From Lantana camara (lineage: Eukaryota; Streptophyta; Magnoliopsida; Lamiales; Verbenaceae), in contig CM074858.1 in NCBI GenBank assembly GCA_037501455.1, positions 12,264,501-12,328,500 on the forward strand: a DNA stretch of 64,000 nucleotides, read 5' to 3'. Positions 1-11,630 of the stretch are shown here, piece by piece; position 1 is the stretch's first letter, and each line of letters starts with the position of its first letter. Under the pieces are notes generated by a model. The model saw only the letters and a list, made by a program, of their open reading frames with translations, did not search any database and was not told where the DNA came from. A program made the translations under genes and the position numbers.

Positions 1-717
1 GTTATTTGTGAACTAGCAAAACTGGTTATTTAACTCGAATGTAACAAGTTTCATTTCAAACTTTGCGAACAGAGACCGGTTTTAGGTAAAAATTGGTCCT
101 TTTCGGAACTCGAGGAAAAATTGCTTACATGATGCGGTAATTTTAGTTTGAATTTAGTTCGGTTAAATCGGTATAATAAGAGAATGAATGTTTTATACTT
201 ATTTTGTGATTGGTGAAAATTTTAGAAAGTATGATATATATATTGTAATGGATTATAAACTAGAAAATGAAGAAGGAATCATCGGAAATTGGGAAAATAC
301 GTTGATTTATAAATTAATTGGATAAATATTTATTTCATTCTTTCGAAAAATATTTTTAGGGCATAAAGCTACACGAAGTTGGAAAGGTTGGGGTGAATTG
401 CATTATTTTAGATGTCGGCTGGCAATGCGCACAATTGTTGAGTAGTCGGTGTCTGCAATAATCACAGAGTAAAATCATAGGATGTAAAATCATAAAATGT
501 TATTAAAATTTGTGTTTAATTGTTTGTTAAGATATTCAAAATAAGTTGGAATACCTTTTCTTTTTTTTTTTTTTTTTTTTGAAGTTGGAATACCTTCTTT
601 ATTTTGAAGTTGGTTTATAATTTTTTTATATTTTGTTTTAAAAACTTAGGGAAAATATTATTTTTGGTCTCACACATTAACTCAAATCTAATTTTGGTCC
701 CAAATATTACAAAAATT
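1..717. other. AT-rich non-coding flank
   Basis: No credible open reading frame or RNA gene is visible. A poly-T run of about 25 bases lies near 554-580. From about 650 the sequence becomes the outer part of the left arm of the MULE described next (phrases such as 'ttttggtccc' are typical of plant MULE ends), but these outer ~60 bases have no partner on the right side. Confidence 0.6.
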
Positions 718-1430
718 ATCAGCGTTAGTCCCCCGTTAACCCTTCCGTCCTTTGACTAACGGTTGACCCAAAACTCCGTCTAAAACACGTTAGTTCAGCC
801 TTAAAACATGAATTTGGGGCAAAACTCATCATTCTTAAACCCTAATATCTCATTCTCATCCAATTCTCACATTGTTCATCATCAGCGGCGAAGCTTAGAG
901 AGAAGTGAAGATGTCAACGGCGGCGAGCTCTACCACGGGGATTAATTAAGATGTCTTTCTGCTTTTATGAGCGAAGGGCCGCATTCCGCACTTCATGGAC
1001 TGAAACAAACTATGGGAGAAGGTTCTATAATTGCTTTAACATTGTTGGGGGTTGTGGATTTTTTGTGTGGAAGGATCCTCCCATGAGAATATTGTCCATA
1101 GTTTACCAAACAAGACAAGAGCATCGGAATAACTTACGGTATAATAGGAAGGGGCTCCTTGTTTAGACTTGAATCTCGCAACACCATGTCTTTGACCTTC
1201 TCCTAAGTGCTCCAATGCAATCGTTTCTCTATAGCTTCTGTTGCATTTGCTTCGATTGAAAAGAAAACAAAGAGAATAAAAAGGGGTTGAAGGAATTGGA
1301 AGATAATTTTAGGGTTTAAGTGAGCATTTTGCCCCAAATTCGTGTTTTAAGGCTGAACTAACGTGTTTTCAACGGAGTTTTGGGTCAACCATTAGTCAAA
1401 GGACGGAAGAGTTAATGGGGGACTAACGTT
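718..1430. mobile_element. Truncated Mutator-like element with a captured gene fragment
   Basis: Bases 718-850 reappear in reverse complement at about 1307-1430 with only scattered mismatches, giving TIRs of about 125-130 bp around a 450-bp core. Long TIRs around a captured gene piece are the hallmark of non-autonomous MULEs (Pack-MULEs). The left arm continues outward past 718 to about 650, while the right arm stops at about 1430 and runs into a CT/CA microsatellite. The right end is therefore truncated and no TSD can be scored. The core carries a GRF zinc-finger fragment on plus. Confidence 0.75.
951..1166 (+). pseudogene. Captured GRF-type zinc-finger fragment
   Basis: The 71-codon frame contains a recognisable GRF-finger body: RTSWTETNYGRRFYNC near the start, then GCGFFVWKDPPM. 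GRF fingers normally open with a C-x-C-G pair; here that position reads CFYE, so the metal-binding site looks incomplete. The fragment lies between the TIRs of a MULE and has no matching upstream or downstream gene. I read it as a transduplicated remnant, not a host gene. GRF domains occur in nucleic-acid-binding proteins and are frequent passengers of plant MULEs. Confidence 0.65.
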
Positions 1431-1440
1431 GAGAATTTTT

Positions 1441-1492
1441 TAACAACACTCTCTCTTTCTCTCTCTCTCTCTCATACACACACACACATATT
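1441..1492. repeat. CT/CA microsatellite
   Basis: A CT-rich tract (about 1448-1473) is followed by a CA-rich tract ending near 1488. It lies directly outside the truncated right arm of the MULE. Confidence 0.85.
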
Positions 1493-2400
1493 ATATTATA
1501 TTTGGTTTTTTATCTTCATTTATTTAGGTTTAAGATCAATCTTGATTAGATCAGACTATTTAAGTGTAAAATTTTCTCCATCAATGATAATTGCATGTAT
1601 TTTTAAGTTTTTGAATACAAAATTTCTAATCATACGAAATCATTGGAAGTGCTTATCAACAGTCAAATATATGTTACAAGCATAATGAGCTCTAGACAAT
1701 AGTATACTTTATTTCAAAATATAAGGCATATTTAGGATCATGAAGAAACAATTATGTCACTCGATATATTTCAATTCTCAGACTAATGCGCATGCAAATA
1801 TCTAATAATTATACACTCTAGCTAGACGTGTATAATTTGATCTGACCATGCATAAAGAATAAAGTTAAATCGCTATCATTTTTACATGCAGAATTTCAAT
1901 CAATCAATTGCCGTACAATCAATTATCAAACTCTCTCAAATACTCCTAACCTTTTTTTTCTCACATTGTTCTATATCTAGTGAAATTCTCCTCCTCTTTC
2001 TTCTGATCTTATTATTATTAATATACCCCGTATTTAGGCTAATTACAATGCAATCCATCATCATAGAGAAATTACATTTTATTCCCTATAAATCTTATTT
2101 GGTTTGAGGTCCCTTAACGAAATTTGTAAATGTACACTTATGCCCCTGCCGATTTTATGAGTGTTATATTGAATATATGACCAAAATTACAAAATCATCC
2201 CTAAAGTTTACACATATAAATAAAACGATCCCCACAGATTATGAATTTAACAATAAATAAGGGGTATTTTTGGAATGACATAATGGAACCCTAGGAATCA
2301 CAAACTGTTCTCAAAGTTAGGGACTAAATTAATATAATTTCCTGGTAATGATGGACTACGTTGTAATGAGACTTAAATATAGGGTAAAATTATCTCTTAT
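1493..2400. other. Non-coding AT-rich stretch
   Basis: No gene is supported. The 73-codon frame at 1886-2107 is a low-complexity hydrophobic run (poly-L/I from T-rich DNA) with no domain. The stretch 2100-2390 has the 'tcccttaacg ... gggacta' style of degenerate MULE ends, but I could not pair it with an inverted partner. Confidence 0.5.
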
Positions 2401-2409
2401 TATTATATA

Positions 2410-2795
2410 GGGCAATTTATATCTGGGTCCCCTGAGATTTGACATAATTACAAATTAATCCCTGCACTTCCAGAAATTACATACAACTACCCTACTGTTT
2501 CCTTCCGTTAGAGGTCCCTGGACGCCGTTATAGTTCCGTCCAAATCTGGGTATTCTTGAGTGCTCGTTTTGTAACATTTTGTAAAATACAGGGACTTTTT
2601 TGTAATATTCAGGATAATTTGTAAAATACAGGGACTTTTTTGTAATATTCAGGATAATTTTTTGGACGGAACTATAACGGCCTCCAGGGACCTTTAACGG
2701 AAGGAAACAGTAGGGTAGTTGTATGTAATTTCTGGAAGTGCAGAGATTAATTTGTAATTACGTCAAACTTCAGGGGATCCAGATGTAAATTGCCC
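2410..2795. mobile_element. 386-bp non-autonomous MULE with 9-bp TSD
   Basis: TIRs of about 135-140 bp (2410-2547 and 2659-2795, starting gggcaattta and ending taaattgccc) surround a short spacer that holds two tandem copies of a 41-bp unit (about 2579-2660). The exact 9-bp direct repeat tattatata lies at 2401-2409 and 2796-2804. TSDs of 9 bp are characteristic of the Mutator superfamily. The element has no coding capacity and is almost a perfect fold-back, so its transcript would form a long hairpin. Confidence 0.9.
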
Positions 2796-2804
2796 TATTA
2801 TATA

Positions 2805-3888
2805 TATATTGAGATCATTTCTCCCCCCCTTAACCCTACAACAATCTTATTACGTCCTACAATCGGAACACATCAATAATGTTTCTTCATGCCTGCATAT
2901 ATATAGCAAAATTGCGGATACACAACCCTTTTAAGGTAATTCAATCTAAATTAAAATAAAATACTGAATGACATAGATACTACCAAAAACCACCCGAACA
3001 AGATGTTATTTATAATTTATCAGGATATTTTTCGTAGACTTTATTTGAACTTTAATATATTTTTCATAAATTTTCAATTATAATTTCTTTGGATTAAACA
3101 TTCGGGATTCGTCTATATATTTACACGTTGGAAACACTCTATTGCACTGGTTCATAAAGATAGGACATCACTGAAGTCACATCTGGAAAAAATTACGAGG
3201 ATGGATATATAATCGGCAGCACTGAGAGGACAGAAGCAAGTGGGGTGAAATGTCTTTGGTCGCATGCAAATGCAGCATCCGGTTTTTGTCTTATAACTCT
3301 GTTTTGTTTGATCGATCGATCATCATGAAAAGGAAATTAAGACGTTCAAATCTCTTGTCTGGGTCGGTATCATTTCTAGCACGACAATGCCACACCCATT
3401 GCTGTTCACCACATTTATTTCGTTTTCTTTTATCTTCTCTTCTCTTTTTCACTTTTCCTGCTATTGGTTGATTCGACGTCAATAATTCTTTCATGTTGGG
3501 GATTAATGAATTGGAATTCTTTCATATTAAGGATTAGTGAATTATGCTTTGTTTTTAATGGAACGGGTCAGCATGACTTTGGAGAGTTCATCCAGATCCC
3601 CACCTTATATATAATAATAAAAACAAAAGGTACTGAGATTCAAGCCAAGCATCGAGTTAGGCGAATATATAGAAGTGTTTGAGAAAAATAGTGAGACATG
3701 AACAACCTCAAACCTTTAACAAGGATAAAATTAGTCTTAGTTGAGAACATGTCAATCCTAGACACAGCTATAACATTCAAGCTAACAGTTTAGTTCCATA
3801 GACACGACAATCGAATCAACCACTAGATACACAACAAAATTTAGACTAGCATTAATCGATGACTTATTTCTAATTTGAAATGACATAA
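2805..3888. other. Intergenic DNA upstream of the first CEP gene
   Basis: No gene is supported. Frames at 3250-3471, 3291-3494 (minus) and 3464-3682 are short, overlap one another and show no domain. The segment 3130-3480 is less AT-rich than its surroundings and could be distal regulatory DNA or an old exon remnant; the sequence does not decide. Confidence 0.5.
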
Positions 3889-4158
3889 GGGGCTTGTTAC
3901 TTAAAACTTGATTCGCACTAATGAATTAATATGTTAAGTGGTTTTAACATATACATCAAACCATCATTTCTCTCTTTTCTCGTTTATATAGTTTGTTCGT
4001 ATAACCCATTATATGTAAGTTCCGAATTATATCGAACCACTAAAGTATACAATTTTTTATCATCAATTTTAACTTCGTTTTCACTTTTTAGATTGTCAAA
4101 TATGAAATATCTTATTAAATTTAACATAACAATAAATTTAACTAACCAAACAACCTTT
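3889..4158. mobile_element. Probable PIF/Harbinger (Tourist-like) miniature element
   Basis: The segment opens with ggggcttgtt and closes with aacaaccttt, an imperfect inverted pair of the 'GGx(T)TTGTTTGG' kind common in Tourist-like elements. It is flanked by the trinucleotide TAA on both sides (3886-3888 and 4159-4161), the usual Harbinger target duplication. It lies only about 110 bp upstream of the TATA box of the first CEP gene, inside its proximal promoter. The short, imperfect TIR match keeps confidence moderate. Confidence 0.45.
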
Positions 4159-4267
4159 TAATATCCCTAATAATTAATTTCGACCTAATTTGTGACCTCC
4201 CAAACAAGGGAATCTTCCTTCCTTGGAGTTGGGGACCCTCACATGGGTCTCCCAACTTTTTAGCTCC

Positions 4268-4274
4268 ATAAATA
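4268..4274 (+). promoter_or_regulatory. TATA box of the first CEP gene
   Basis: The sequence cataaatac occurs in a locally GC-richer promoter 178 bp upstream of the ATG at 4452. The interval is C/T-rich in the style of a plant 5' leader. It is the best TATA candidate in front of this gene. Confidence 0.55.
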
Positions 4275-4451
4275 CCCCATTCTCAACAGGGAAAAAATGT
4301 ACAACAAAAACTCAAAACCCCATATTGCACTTGTCTCATCTCCAACAACTTCTTCTCTCCCTCAGCTGTTGCTATCTCAATTCCTAGCTCTCTTGCATTA
4401 TTTCTTAAAGCATTCGAAGAAACTAATAAACTTTGTTATAAAATCCTTATA

Positions 4452-4706
4452 ATGTCAAAATCAACTTATGCTTGTTTGCTCTTTATCCTTATTATCCTTT
4501 CAAACCAGCTCGTTTCCCATGTCGAGGCACGACATTTGGTTGAGGAAGGAAGGAAACCGAGCAACGCAAAGGTGAAGCATGAGAATGTCGTCGGTCAAAA
4601 CCCTAAAGATCACCCTAGGTTTAGAATTGAAGAAGGATATGTGGATTCCTACCGCCATACGACGCCCGGCAACAGCCCCGGTATCGGCCACTCGAAACAC
4701 GACTAA
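4452..4706 (+). CDS. CEP: CEP-family secreted peptide hormone precursor (first copy)
   Basis: This 84-residue precursor has an N-terminal signal peptide (about residues 1-26, hydrophobic core LLFILIIL, likely cleaved before RHL). A charged variable region follows, then a C-terminal CEP domain at residues 67-84: YRHTTPGNSPGIGHSKHD. The xTxPGxSPGxGH core is diagnostic of C-terminally encoded peptides. In that family the precursor is processed in the secretory pathway to a ~15-residue proline-hydroxylated peptide, which is perceived by leucine-rich-repeat receptor kinases of the CEPR type and signals nitrogen status and root growth. The gene is intronless, as usual for CEPs. The four residues after GH (SKHD) are an unusual extension shared in form (SxHD) with the copy at 24109. 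The start is the first ATG that gives a signal peptide. The 3' region to about 4870 is A/T-rich without a clean AATAAA. Confidence 0.9.
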   Translation: MSKSTYACLLFILIILSNQLVSHVEARHLVEEGRKPSNAKVKHENVVGQNPKDHPRFRIEEGYVDSYRHTTPGNSPGIGHSKHD

Positions 4707-5580
4707 AATGTATTGGTTATTAATTCTCCAAAGAGGAGAATTGAATTGGTTGTCTTGATTAGCTTAATTCAGTAGCTCCTTTCTTTGTTTCTGCATTTGT
4801 TAACTTGTAAATTTCAGCTTCTTTTGATTATGTAACTCTGGCATGCCGCATGCATTGATTTTAATAGGTATTATTTTTAAGTTTTTTTGTGCTTTGTTTT
4901 ATCTCATCTTTTCTTATTCTTTTGGCCCTTTAACTAATGCTAATTAATTAATCTTGGGATTAAACATTGAAACTTACTTCAAAAAAATTGATTTAATGAT
5001 ATTAACACCTGACATTTACAGTTCCCCAGCGCCGACATTTAATTCATAGTATTTTAATTTGGTTTAAAAATCATTTTCTTGCCTGCCTTGTAGCTTTGGA
5101 AGCATTCGTGTGCACATTATGCTCATGCATGTATTTAGTCATTACATCACATATTTGAAATTTGTGATTAAGTAAAATCCTTAAAGAAAAAAAAAAAAAA
5201 ACCAAATAAAAAAGAAACATCTCATAGTTAAAATATTTCAAGCCATACTTAACCCCATATATATATATATAGTAGTGTCACAATCGCGAAGGAATTAATA
5301 CTTGTCATATAATTTTTTGCATGGCTAAAAAAAAAACTCTAATCTAACTTGATCGATTAATTGATTAAACCTAACAAATTACGTGCATGTTGCATATATT
5401 ATATTAATCGTCGTGTGATTTATCACTTACACCTAAAATGTATACAATTTATATGATAAATAATCAAATATAATATATTTAGCTAAATGATTAACACTGA
5501 TTTGACCAAATTCCATTTAAATTTGAATTCAAAATGCATTCCAATTATTTCTCTTTTCATCCATAATTTTTAATAGCCAA
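4707..5580. other. 3' flank of the first CEP gene
   Basis: The 3' UTR presumably ends within the first ~180 bp. The rest is AT-rich with short poly-A and TA runs (about 5187-5200 and 5257-5270). No gene is visible before the Helitron terminus at 5581. Confidence 0.5.
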
Positions 5581-5591
5581 CTAGTGAGGTG

Positions 5592-5608
5592 AACGTGCGT
5601 TGCACGTT
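5592..5608 (-). terminator. Helitron 3' terminal hairpin
   Basis: A 7-bp perfect stem (aacgtgc/gcacgtt) with a 3-base loop lies 7 bases from the CTAG end at 5581-5584. Helitrons need such a subterminal hairpin to end rolling-circle transfer. Confidence 0.8.
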
Positions 5609-5984
5609 TATCATTTAATTTTTTTAAATAAATTTAGTTATTATATTTATTGAACAAATTAAGAGATTAAAAATATTTATTTTGATTAAATAAATATACA
5701 CATACAAAAATATTTATATGAAATTTCTCTTTCAAATCATCTACGATAAGTAGAAATTCGAAGTAGAGAACATCCAAATAAATAAGCAATAAAAATATTT
5801 GAAATTTTGTTATTATATAAAAATATATATATTTAAGTGTATAGTAATTTGGCCAAATAATTCTCGCTTTTAAGCATAAGTAATAGTTCATAACTTTCAA
5901 ATATATTTAATAAAATGAAAAGACATGTAAAAATTATAGAACAAAACCTAAAAGATCACCCAATTTTGCCGGTGGAGCATCCTA

Positions 5985-7295
5985 AACGTAGTAATCATCT
6001 TGAAACTTATGACCTATTCTCATCAGTTTATCGGTCATCATGTTTCTTTTTCTAGAGATTTATTTAATTCAAGTTTCGTATGGCCTTTGGAGTAAACTTT
6101 ATCAATTAAATTACATTTCTCATTTGTTCCATTTCAATATCCTTCATTGTTATCCATTTCATGACCATCTTCGAGTCAATACCCACTTTAGTCATCGAAA
6201 AGTGTCTTTCCCAAGTTAGTGTTAATACTCCGCGTAAGCTCAATAACTCCACTATATTATTTAAACTCTACTAAGATCCATAGCGTATCCTAACACCCTC
6301 ATATTCAGCTGTCATCTAGAATGATGCCCCTGTCATCTCAATGATTCCCCTGGTTATAAAAGCTCACCTCAGAGTTTAGTTTCACCAATCCTTTCTCGGG
6401 TTTATTCCACGATAACTTAGTGCATATTTTTCTTTTATCTGTATTTTTTGTCCACACTGATTAGTGTTGATGTTTCATTAACTCTTTTATGTGGTGAAGA
6501 GTGGAACTTCTAAGTTTCATAACATTTTGATAGCTCCATCGGTTCCATATTTTTCAAAGATTTTAAAGCGTCAAGATCAAGACAATCCACGCATGATAAT
6601 CAGATAACATATTACTCTGAATTTTATTATAAAAGCTCTCTTTGAGACCGTTCGACACTCGCATGCCATGGAAATTTCGTTCAGTTTGTGCATCAATAAT
6701 CTTGTCTGACACCTGGAGTGCGAATGGACAACTTCTGAGCATGTGGTCCACATATTCATGTCCTATATAGCAGCGTGTACATACATCACTTTTTCTAAAT
6801 TTTCTGTCATATTTCAGTACATTCATAAGCAAACTATCATGTTAGCAAGCCACAAGAAAATCTTAAACTTTTGGGGACAAAGTAATTTTCAAATTCATTT
6901 CCAATTTTTCTCCCATGTCTCATCCGACACCATAAGTAGACTATAACCGATTTATAGGACAATTTGTCGTTAGTTGACCCAATCAAAACTCTCTTATCTC
7001 CGTTATCATGCAATGCAATTAGGACATTAAGTATCTCATCCACCACCTCCTTAGGCAATAACGTTTTCAACTTATGTAAGTTTCAGTTTTTATTTGTGCA
7101 ATGGATTACATACCATCAGATCTTTATCCTTCTCATGAATCTTATCTCCAAAGATGTCCGCTAGTTTGCTTGTGATAACCATCTATCATTCCATAGAGAC
7201 GTCCATTCAACTGGTTCTAACTATCCCCTTGCATGCTCAGGAAGCCATAAGTGGAAGCTTATGTTCAAGAATGAGAACATCCTAGCAGCAATAAC
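5985..7295 (-). pseudogene. LINE remnant, copy A: linker, zf-RVT and RNase H-like end
   Basis: Read on minus from 7295 down, several broken frames follow the order of a plant L1-type LINE. First come a WNDRWLS-like linker and a segment with LIGSTNDKLSYKS (7070-6837). Next is the zf-RVT zinc finger with DVCTRCYIGHEYVDHMLRSCP (6832-6563; the C-x2-C...H...C pattern is intact). Then comes a decayed RNase H with DSKMVMKWI near 6130. Multiple frameshifts and stops make it non-functional. The whole stretch is repeated at 7296-8560 with a period of about 1300 bp, so it has been tandemly duplicated. Confidence 0.75.
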
Positions 7296-9300
7296 CATCT
7301 TGAACCTTATGACCTATCCTCGCCAATTTATCCATCATCATGTTTCTTTCTCTCGAGATTTATTTAATCAAAGTTCCTCAAAATCTTTGGAGTAACCTTC
7401 GCCAATCAAATATTACATTTCTCATTAGTTGTTTTTGAGTATCCTTCATTGTTATTCATTTAACGACCGTCTCCAAATCAATCTCCACATTAATTTTTGA
7501 AAAGTATCTCTCCAAAGTTAGTTTTAATCCTTTAGGTAAGTTCAATAACTTTGCTACATTATTGAAACTATACCAAGATTCATAACATATCCTAGCATTC
7601 ATCTCCAATTTCCATCTCGAATGACGCCCCATTTGGTGTAGTTATAAAAGCTTCAATCCGATTTTAGTTTTACCCATCACTTCTCGAATTTATTTCACGA
7701 CAACTAAGTGCAGATTTTCTTTTGCCTGTGTTGTGTCCTTATTGATTATTACTAAGGTCGTAGATAACTCTTTTATGTGGCGAATAACAATATTTCTAAG
7801 CTTCATAACATTTTGATAGCTCCATCGGTTCCATGTTTTCCAAAAATTTTAGAGCGTCAAGATCAACACAACCCACCCAGGATATTTTAGGAACATATTA
7901 TTCAGTATTTTGCTACTAAAGCTCTCTTTGAGCCCATCCGACACTCGCAAGTTTTCCCTAAATTTTCTATCATACTCCAATACATTTGTAAGCAAGCTAT
8001 CATATTGGCAAAGCCACAGGAAAATCTTGAATTTTTGGGGTAAGGTAATTTTCAAATTCATTTAAAGTTTTTTCTTGCATGTCTCATCCGACGCCATAAG
8101 TAGAGTATAATCATTTTATAGGAGAATTTATCTTTAGTTGACACAATTCATTCTCTCTTATCTCCATTATCATGCAGCGCGTTAGGACACTAAGTACCTC
8201 ATTCACCACCTCTTTGGACGGTGATGTTTTCAACTTATTTAGGTTTCAATTTTTATCTTTTCCAATGAGATTACATTCCATAAGATCTTTATCCTCCTCA
8301 TGAATGTTATCTCCAAAGATGTCCGTCAGCTTACCTTGTGATAACCATCTATCATTCCATAAAGATGTCCCTTCGCCGTTCCCAATCCTCCATTTTTAAA
8401 ATGGTTCCACCATCCAAGTGTTTTTAACTATCCCCTTCCATGCTCGGGAAACCCATAAGTCGAGGCTTATATTCGATCAAGAATGTTATCCCTTTTTAAA
8501 TATTTTTTTGATGTATAACGTCATCTCCTTGTTAAGCATTCTTCATCCCGTTTTAGTTAGCATCACTATATTTTCTTTTGGGCTTCTCTAAAACCCAATC
8601 CACATTCTTACTTCTTTGCAGTCACCTTCTTTCACTCTACAAGATGGGTTCGTTCCTCGTTATATTAATCGCCTAAAGAAAGTTGTGCTTGAGTGGATCA
8701 AGTTTATCGTACATCTGATTAGGGAGCCAATTTGTGTGCATGTGGTTGATGGAGATCGAGATCGTGATGGACTTAATAAGTGTCATTCGTCAATAAATAT
8801 TTGTCATTTTGGCTTTCTATCCCAAGAGATGCTTTTCGACTCTATTAATCACAATCGGGAAATGCTCATTATAATTATAACTAAAGTTCATTTGCACCCC
8901 CCAAATAGTTCCTTAAGTTGTCTGTATTTTCCATGCCCAGAATTCTACTAACCTACTACTTTAAATCATTTGTCATATAAGGTGCAAACAACACATGTGA
9001 TTTGTATAAGTTTAATTTGAGGCTCAACTCCTTGCAAAATGTCTCAACCACACTTTTAATGCAGTTTGCTCCATCCACGATAGGTTTGACTCCTAATATT
9101 AAGTCGTCCGCAAAAGGCAAGTGTGAGATCATGTAAGAGCTTCTCTAATATACCATAATTGGCTTCCAGGTCAGGCCGAAATGGTCTCTTCAATTATATA
9201 TGTAAGTTGTTCCATGCATATTACAAACAAATAAAACGAACGTGATTACCTTATCTAATGCCACACATCCGTACAACCTCCGTTGGTTCACCATTCTATA
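7296..9300 (-). pseudogene. LINE remnant, copy B: reverse transcriptase end through RNase H-like end
   Basis: This second, longer copy reads on minus from 9300. The RT part has PYLFVICME-type and AFADDLILGVKP motifs (near 9230 and 9110), where F-A-D-D is the RT catalytic box. Then come the linker with WRIGNGEGTSLWNDRWLSQG (around 8400-8330), the zf-RVT region (about 8060-7850) and the RNase H relic (about 7700-7300). Many stops and indels are present, and the zf-RVT cysteines seen in copy A are lost here. The 111-codon plus-strand frame at 8616-8951 lies antisense to this relic and has no domain. Confidence 0.75.
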
Positions 9301-9604
9301 GAATCTCCGATTGTATCCGCTACATTCTGCTCATAATGATATTGATGATTTTCGTCGGGAATTTGAAGAAAGTTAAAAGTCTTTTTAGAAATTCCACTGG
9401 GTTTTTTCGTACGTTGTTTCAATATTCAATTTCAGCACCATGCCCCTTTTTTATCGTTGGAGTGATGTAGCATTCGTAACACTTATTCAGGCATCAAAAT
9501 ATTGTAATAGGTGCCTTGGTCGGGAATGAAGCTATTCTAGTTCGATCCCGCAATTTTTTTAATATACGGTTTGAACGAAGTATAATCATCCTGGTGATTA
9601 TTTT

Positions 9605-10433
9605 GAGCAATATGCTGCACAACGTAATTGGCTAAAACTCGTTTATTTTTGTCGAGCATTAATTTTTGAAATTAGACAAATAAACACCCGATAATCTTTG
9701 TTGGTTGCTCATTCATTGTCTATTTTCAGAGCATTCATCTGATTCCTTCTTCTTCTCATTATGGCTGACAGATGAAAGAAACTTGTTTGTTTATCCCTAA
9801 ATTTGAGCCAATTAATTCTCAACTCTTAAACCGAATAATCTCTTTTTGTTGCAATAGTTTATTATATTCTGCCCTCAATTCTTCCTCCAAATCATTTGAA
9901 TATTTACCTTGTGTGTATCATGCATAATGCTTTAGAAATTCTTTGTATTTTTTTTTATTTTTTTTTCGCTTTTCGAGCACATTGAAAACTATTCAAGAAC
10001 CATTGTTTCTGGGCAATGATCCCAAGTCAAAATGTCCTTCAAATTTTGATTCGGTCAATAAGTTGTATATTGCTACTTTGGAGAATGTAAAAATATATTG
10101 ATAACTATTGGATCAATCTCATTTAGATTAAATTAAAAAAATTTGCATATCGTTTCTTGAACTCACACCAAATCTAACATATTGAAATTTTTAATCTAAT
10201 CTTCAAAATTTTGTTACCATTACGCTTTATTCACATATATTTGTAAAGATATTTCACAGTCGTTCTTAATTTTGGTATGCATGTGCATATACATTAAAAT
10301 CAAGTGATTCTTTTTTTTAACCAACTATTCTTTATCTCTTTTTTATTTAATTTATCTCTTTTTTTATATTCTCTTTGTCATTTGATCTTGCATTCTATTT
10401 TTTTATTTGTATTCTTCTAGTAAGTATTAATTT
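9605..10433. repeat. Tandem duplication inside the Helitron, unit 1 (829 bp)
   Basis: The sequence starting gagcaatatg at 9605 returns at 10434 with high identity, giving a head-to-tail repeat with an 829-bp period. Neither copy encodes a recognisable protein; the short frame at 10728-10931 belongs to the second copy and has no domain. Confidence 0.85.
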
Positions 10434-11420
10434 GAGCAATATGTTGCACAATGTAATGGGCTAAAACTCGTTTTTTTTTTTGTAGAGTGTTAATTTTTGA
10501 AATTAGACAAATACACACCTGATAATCTTTGTTGGTTGCTTATTTATTGTCTATTTTCAGAGCATTCATCTGATTCCTTCTTCTTCTCATTATGGCTGAC
10601 AGATAAAAGAAACTTGTTTGTTTATCCCTAAATTTGAGCCAATTAATTCTCAACTCTTAAAGCCAAATAATCTCTTTTTGTTGCCATAGTTTGTTATATT
10701 CTGCCCTCAATTCTTCCTCCAAATCATTTGAATATTTACCTTGTTTGTCTCATGCATAATGCTTTAGAAATTCTTTGTATTTTTGTTTTATTTTTTTGCT
10801 TTTCGAGCACATTGAAAACTGTTCAAGAACCATTATTTCTGAGTAATGATCCCAATTCAAAATGTCCTTCAAGTTTAGATTCGGCCAATAAGTTGTATAT
10901 TGCTACTTTGGAGAATGTAAAAATAAATTGATAACTATTGGATCAATCTCATTTAGTTTAAATTAAAAAAAATTCCATATCTTTCTTGAACTGACACCCA
11001 ATCTAATATCTTGAAATTTTTAATCTAATCATTCGGCCAATAAGTTGTATATTGCTACTTTGGAGAATGTAAAAATAAATTGATAACTATTGGATCAATC
11101 TCATTTAGTTTAAATTAAAAAAAATTCCATATCTTTCTTGAACTGACACCCAATCTAACATCTTGAAATTTTTAATCTAATCTTCGAAATTTTGTTACCA
11201 TTACGCTATATTAATTCTCGCATATATTTGTAAAGATATTTCAAGTCGTTCTTAATTTTGGTATGCATGTGCATATACATTAAAATCAAGTAATTCTTTT
11301 TTTTAAACCAACTATTCTTTATTTCATTTTTATTTAATTTATCTCTTTTTTATATTCTCTTTGTCATTTGATCTTGAATTCTATTTTTTTATTTGTAATC
11401 TTCTAGTGAGTATTATTTCA
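10434..11420. repeat. Tandem duplication inside the Helitron, unit 2
   Basis: This is the second copy of the 829-bp unit. It is lengthened by an internal head-to-tail duplication of about 151 bp: bases from 10879 return from 11030, both starting attcggccaa. The identity of the small duplication looks higher than that of the large one, suggesting it is younger. Confidence 0.85.
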
Positions 11421-11630
11421 GATTTATGTTTATTTTTTTTTATAATTGATTTTTTTATATATAGTAGAAATAATTAAAAGAGTATATTTATATAAATGTT
11501 TAATCGAATATTGTAAAAATTATGTATAAAATTAGTTTATATCTTATTTTTATATGCACACATATTGAGTTTTCTTAGTATTCTTAATTTAAAGTAACTT
11601 TGGTCTGAGAACCTACAATTCTAAATTGTA

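Noticed and set aside
8616..8951. 111-codon plus-strand ORF as a gene
   Set aside because: It is antisense to the decayed LINE between its RT and zf-RVT parts, with no domain, promoter or codon signal.
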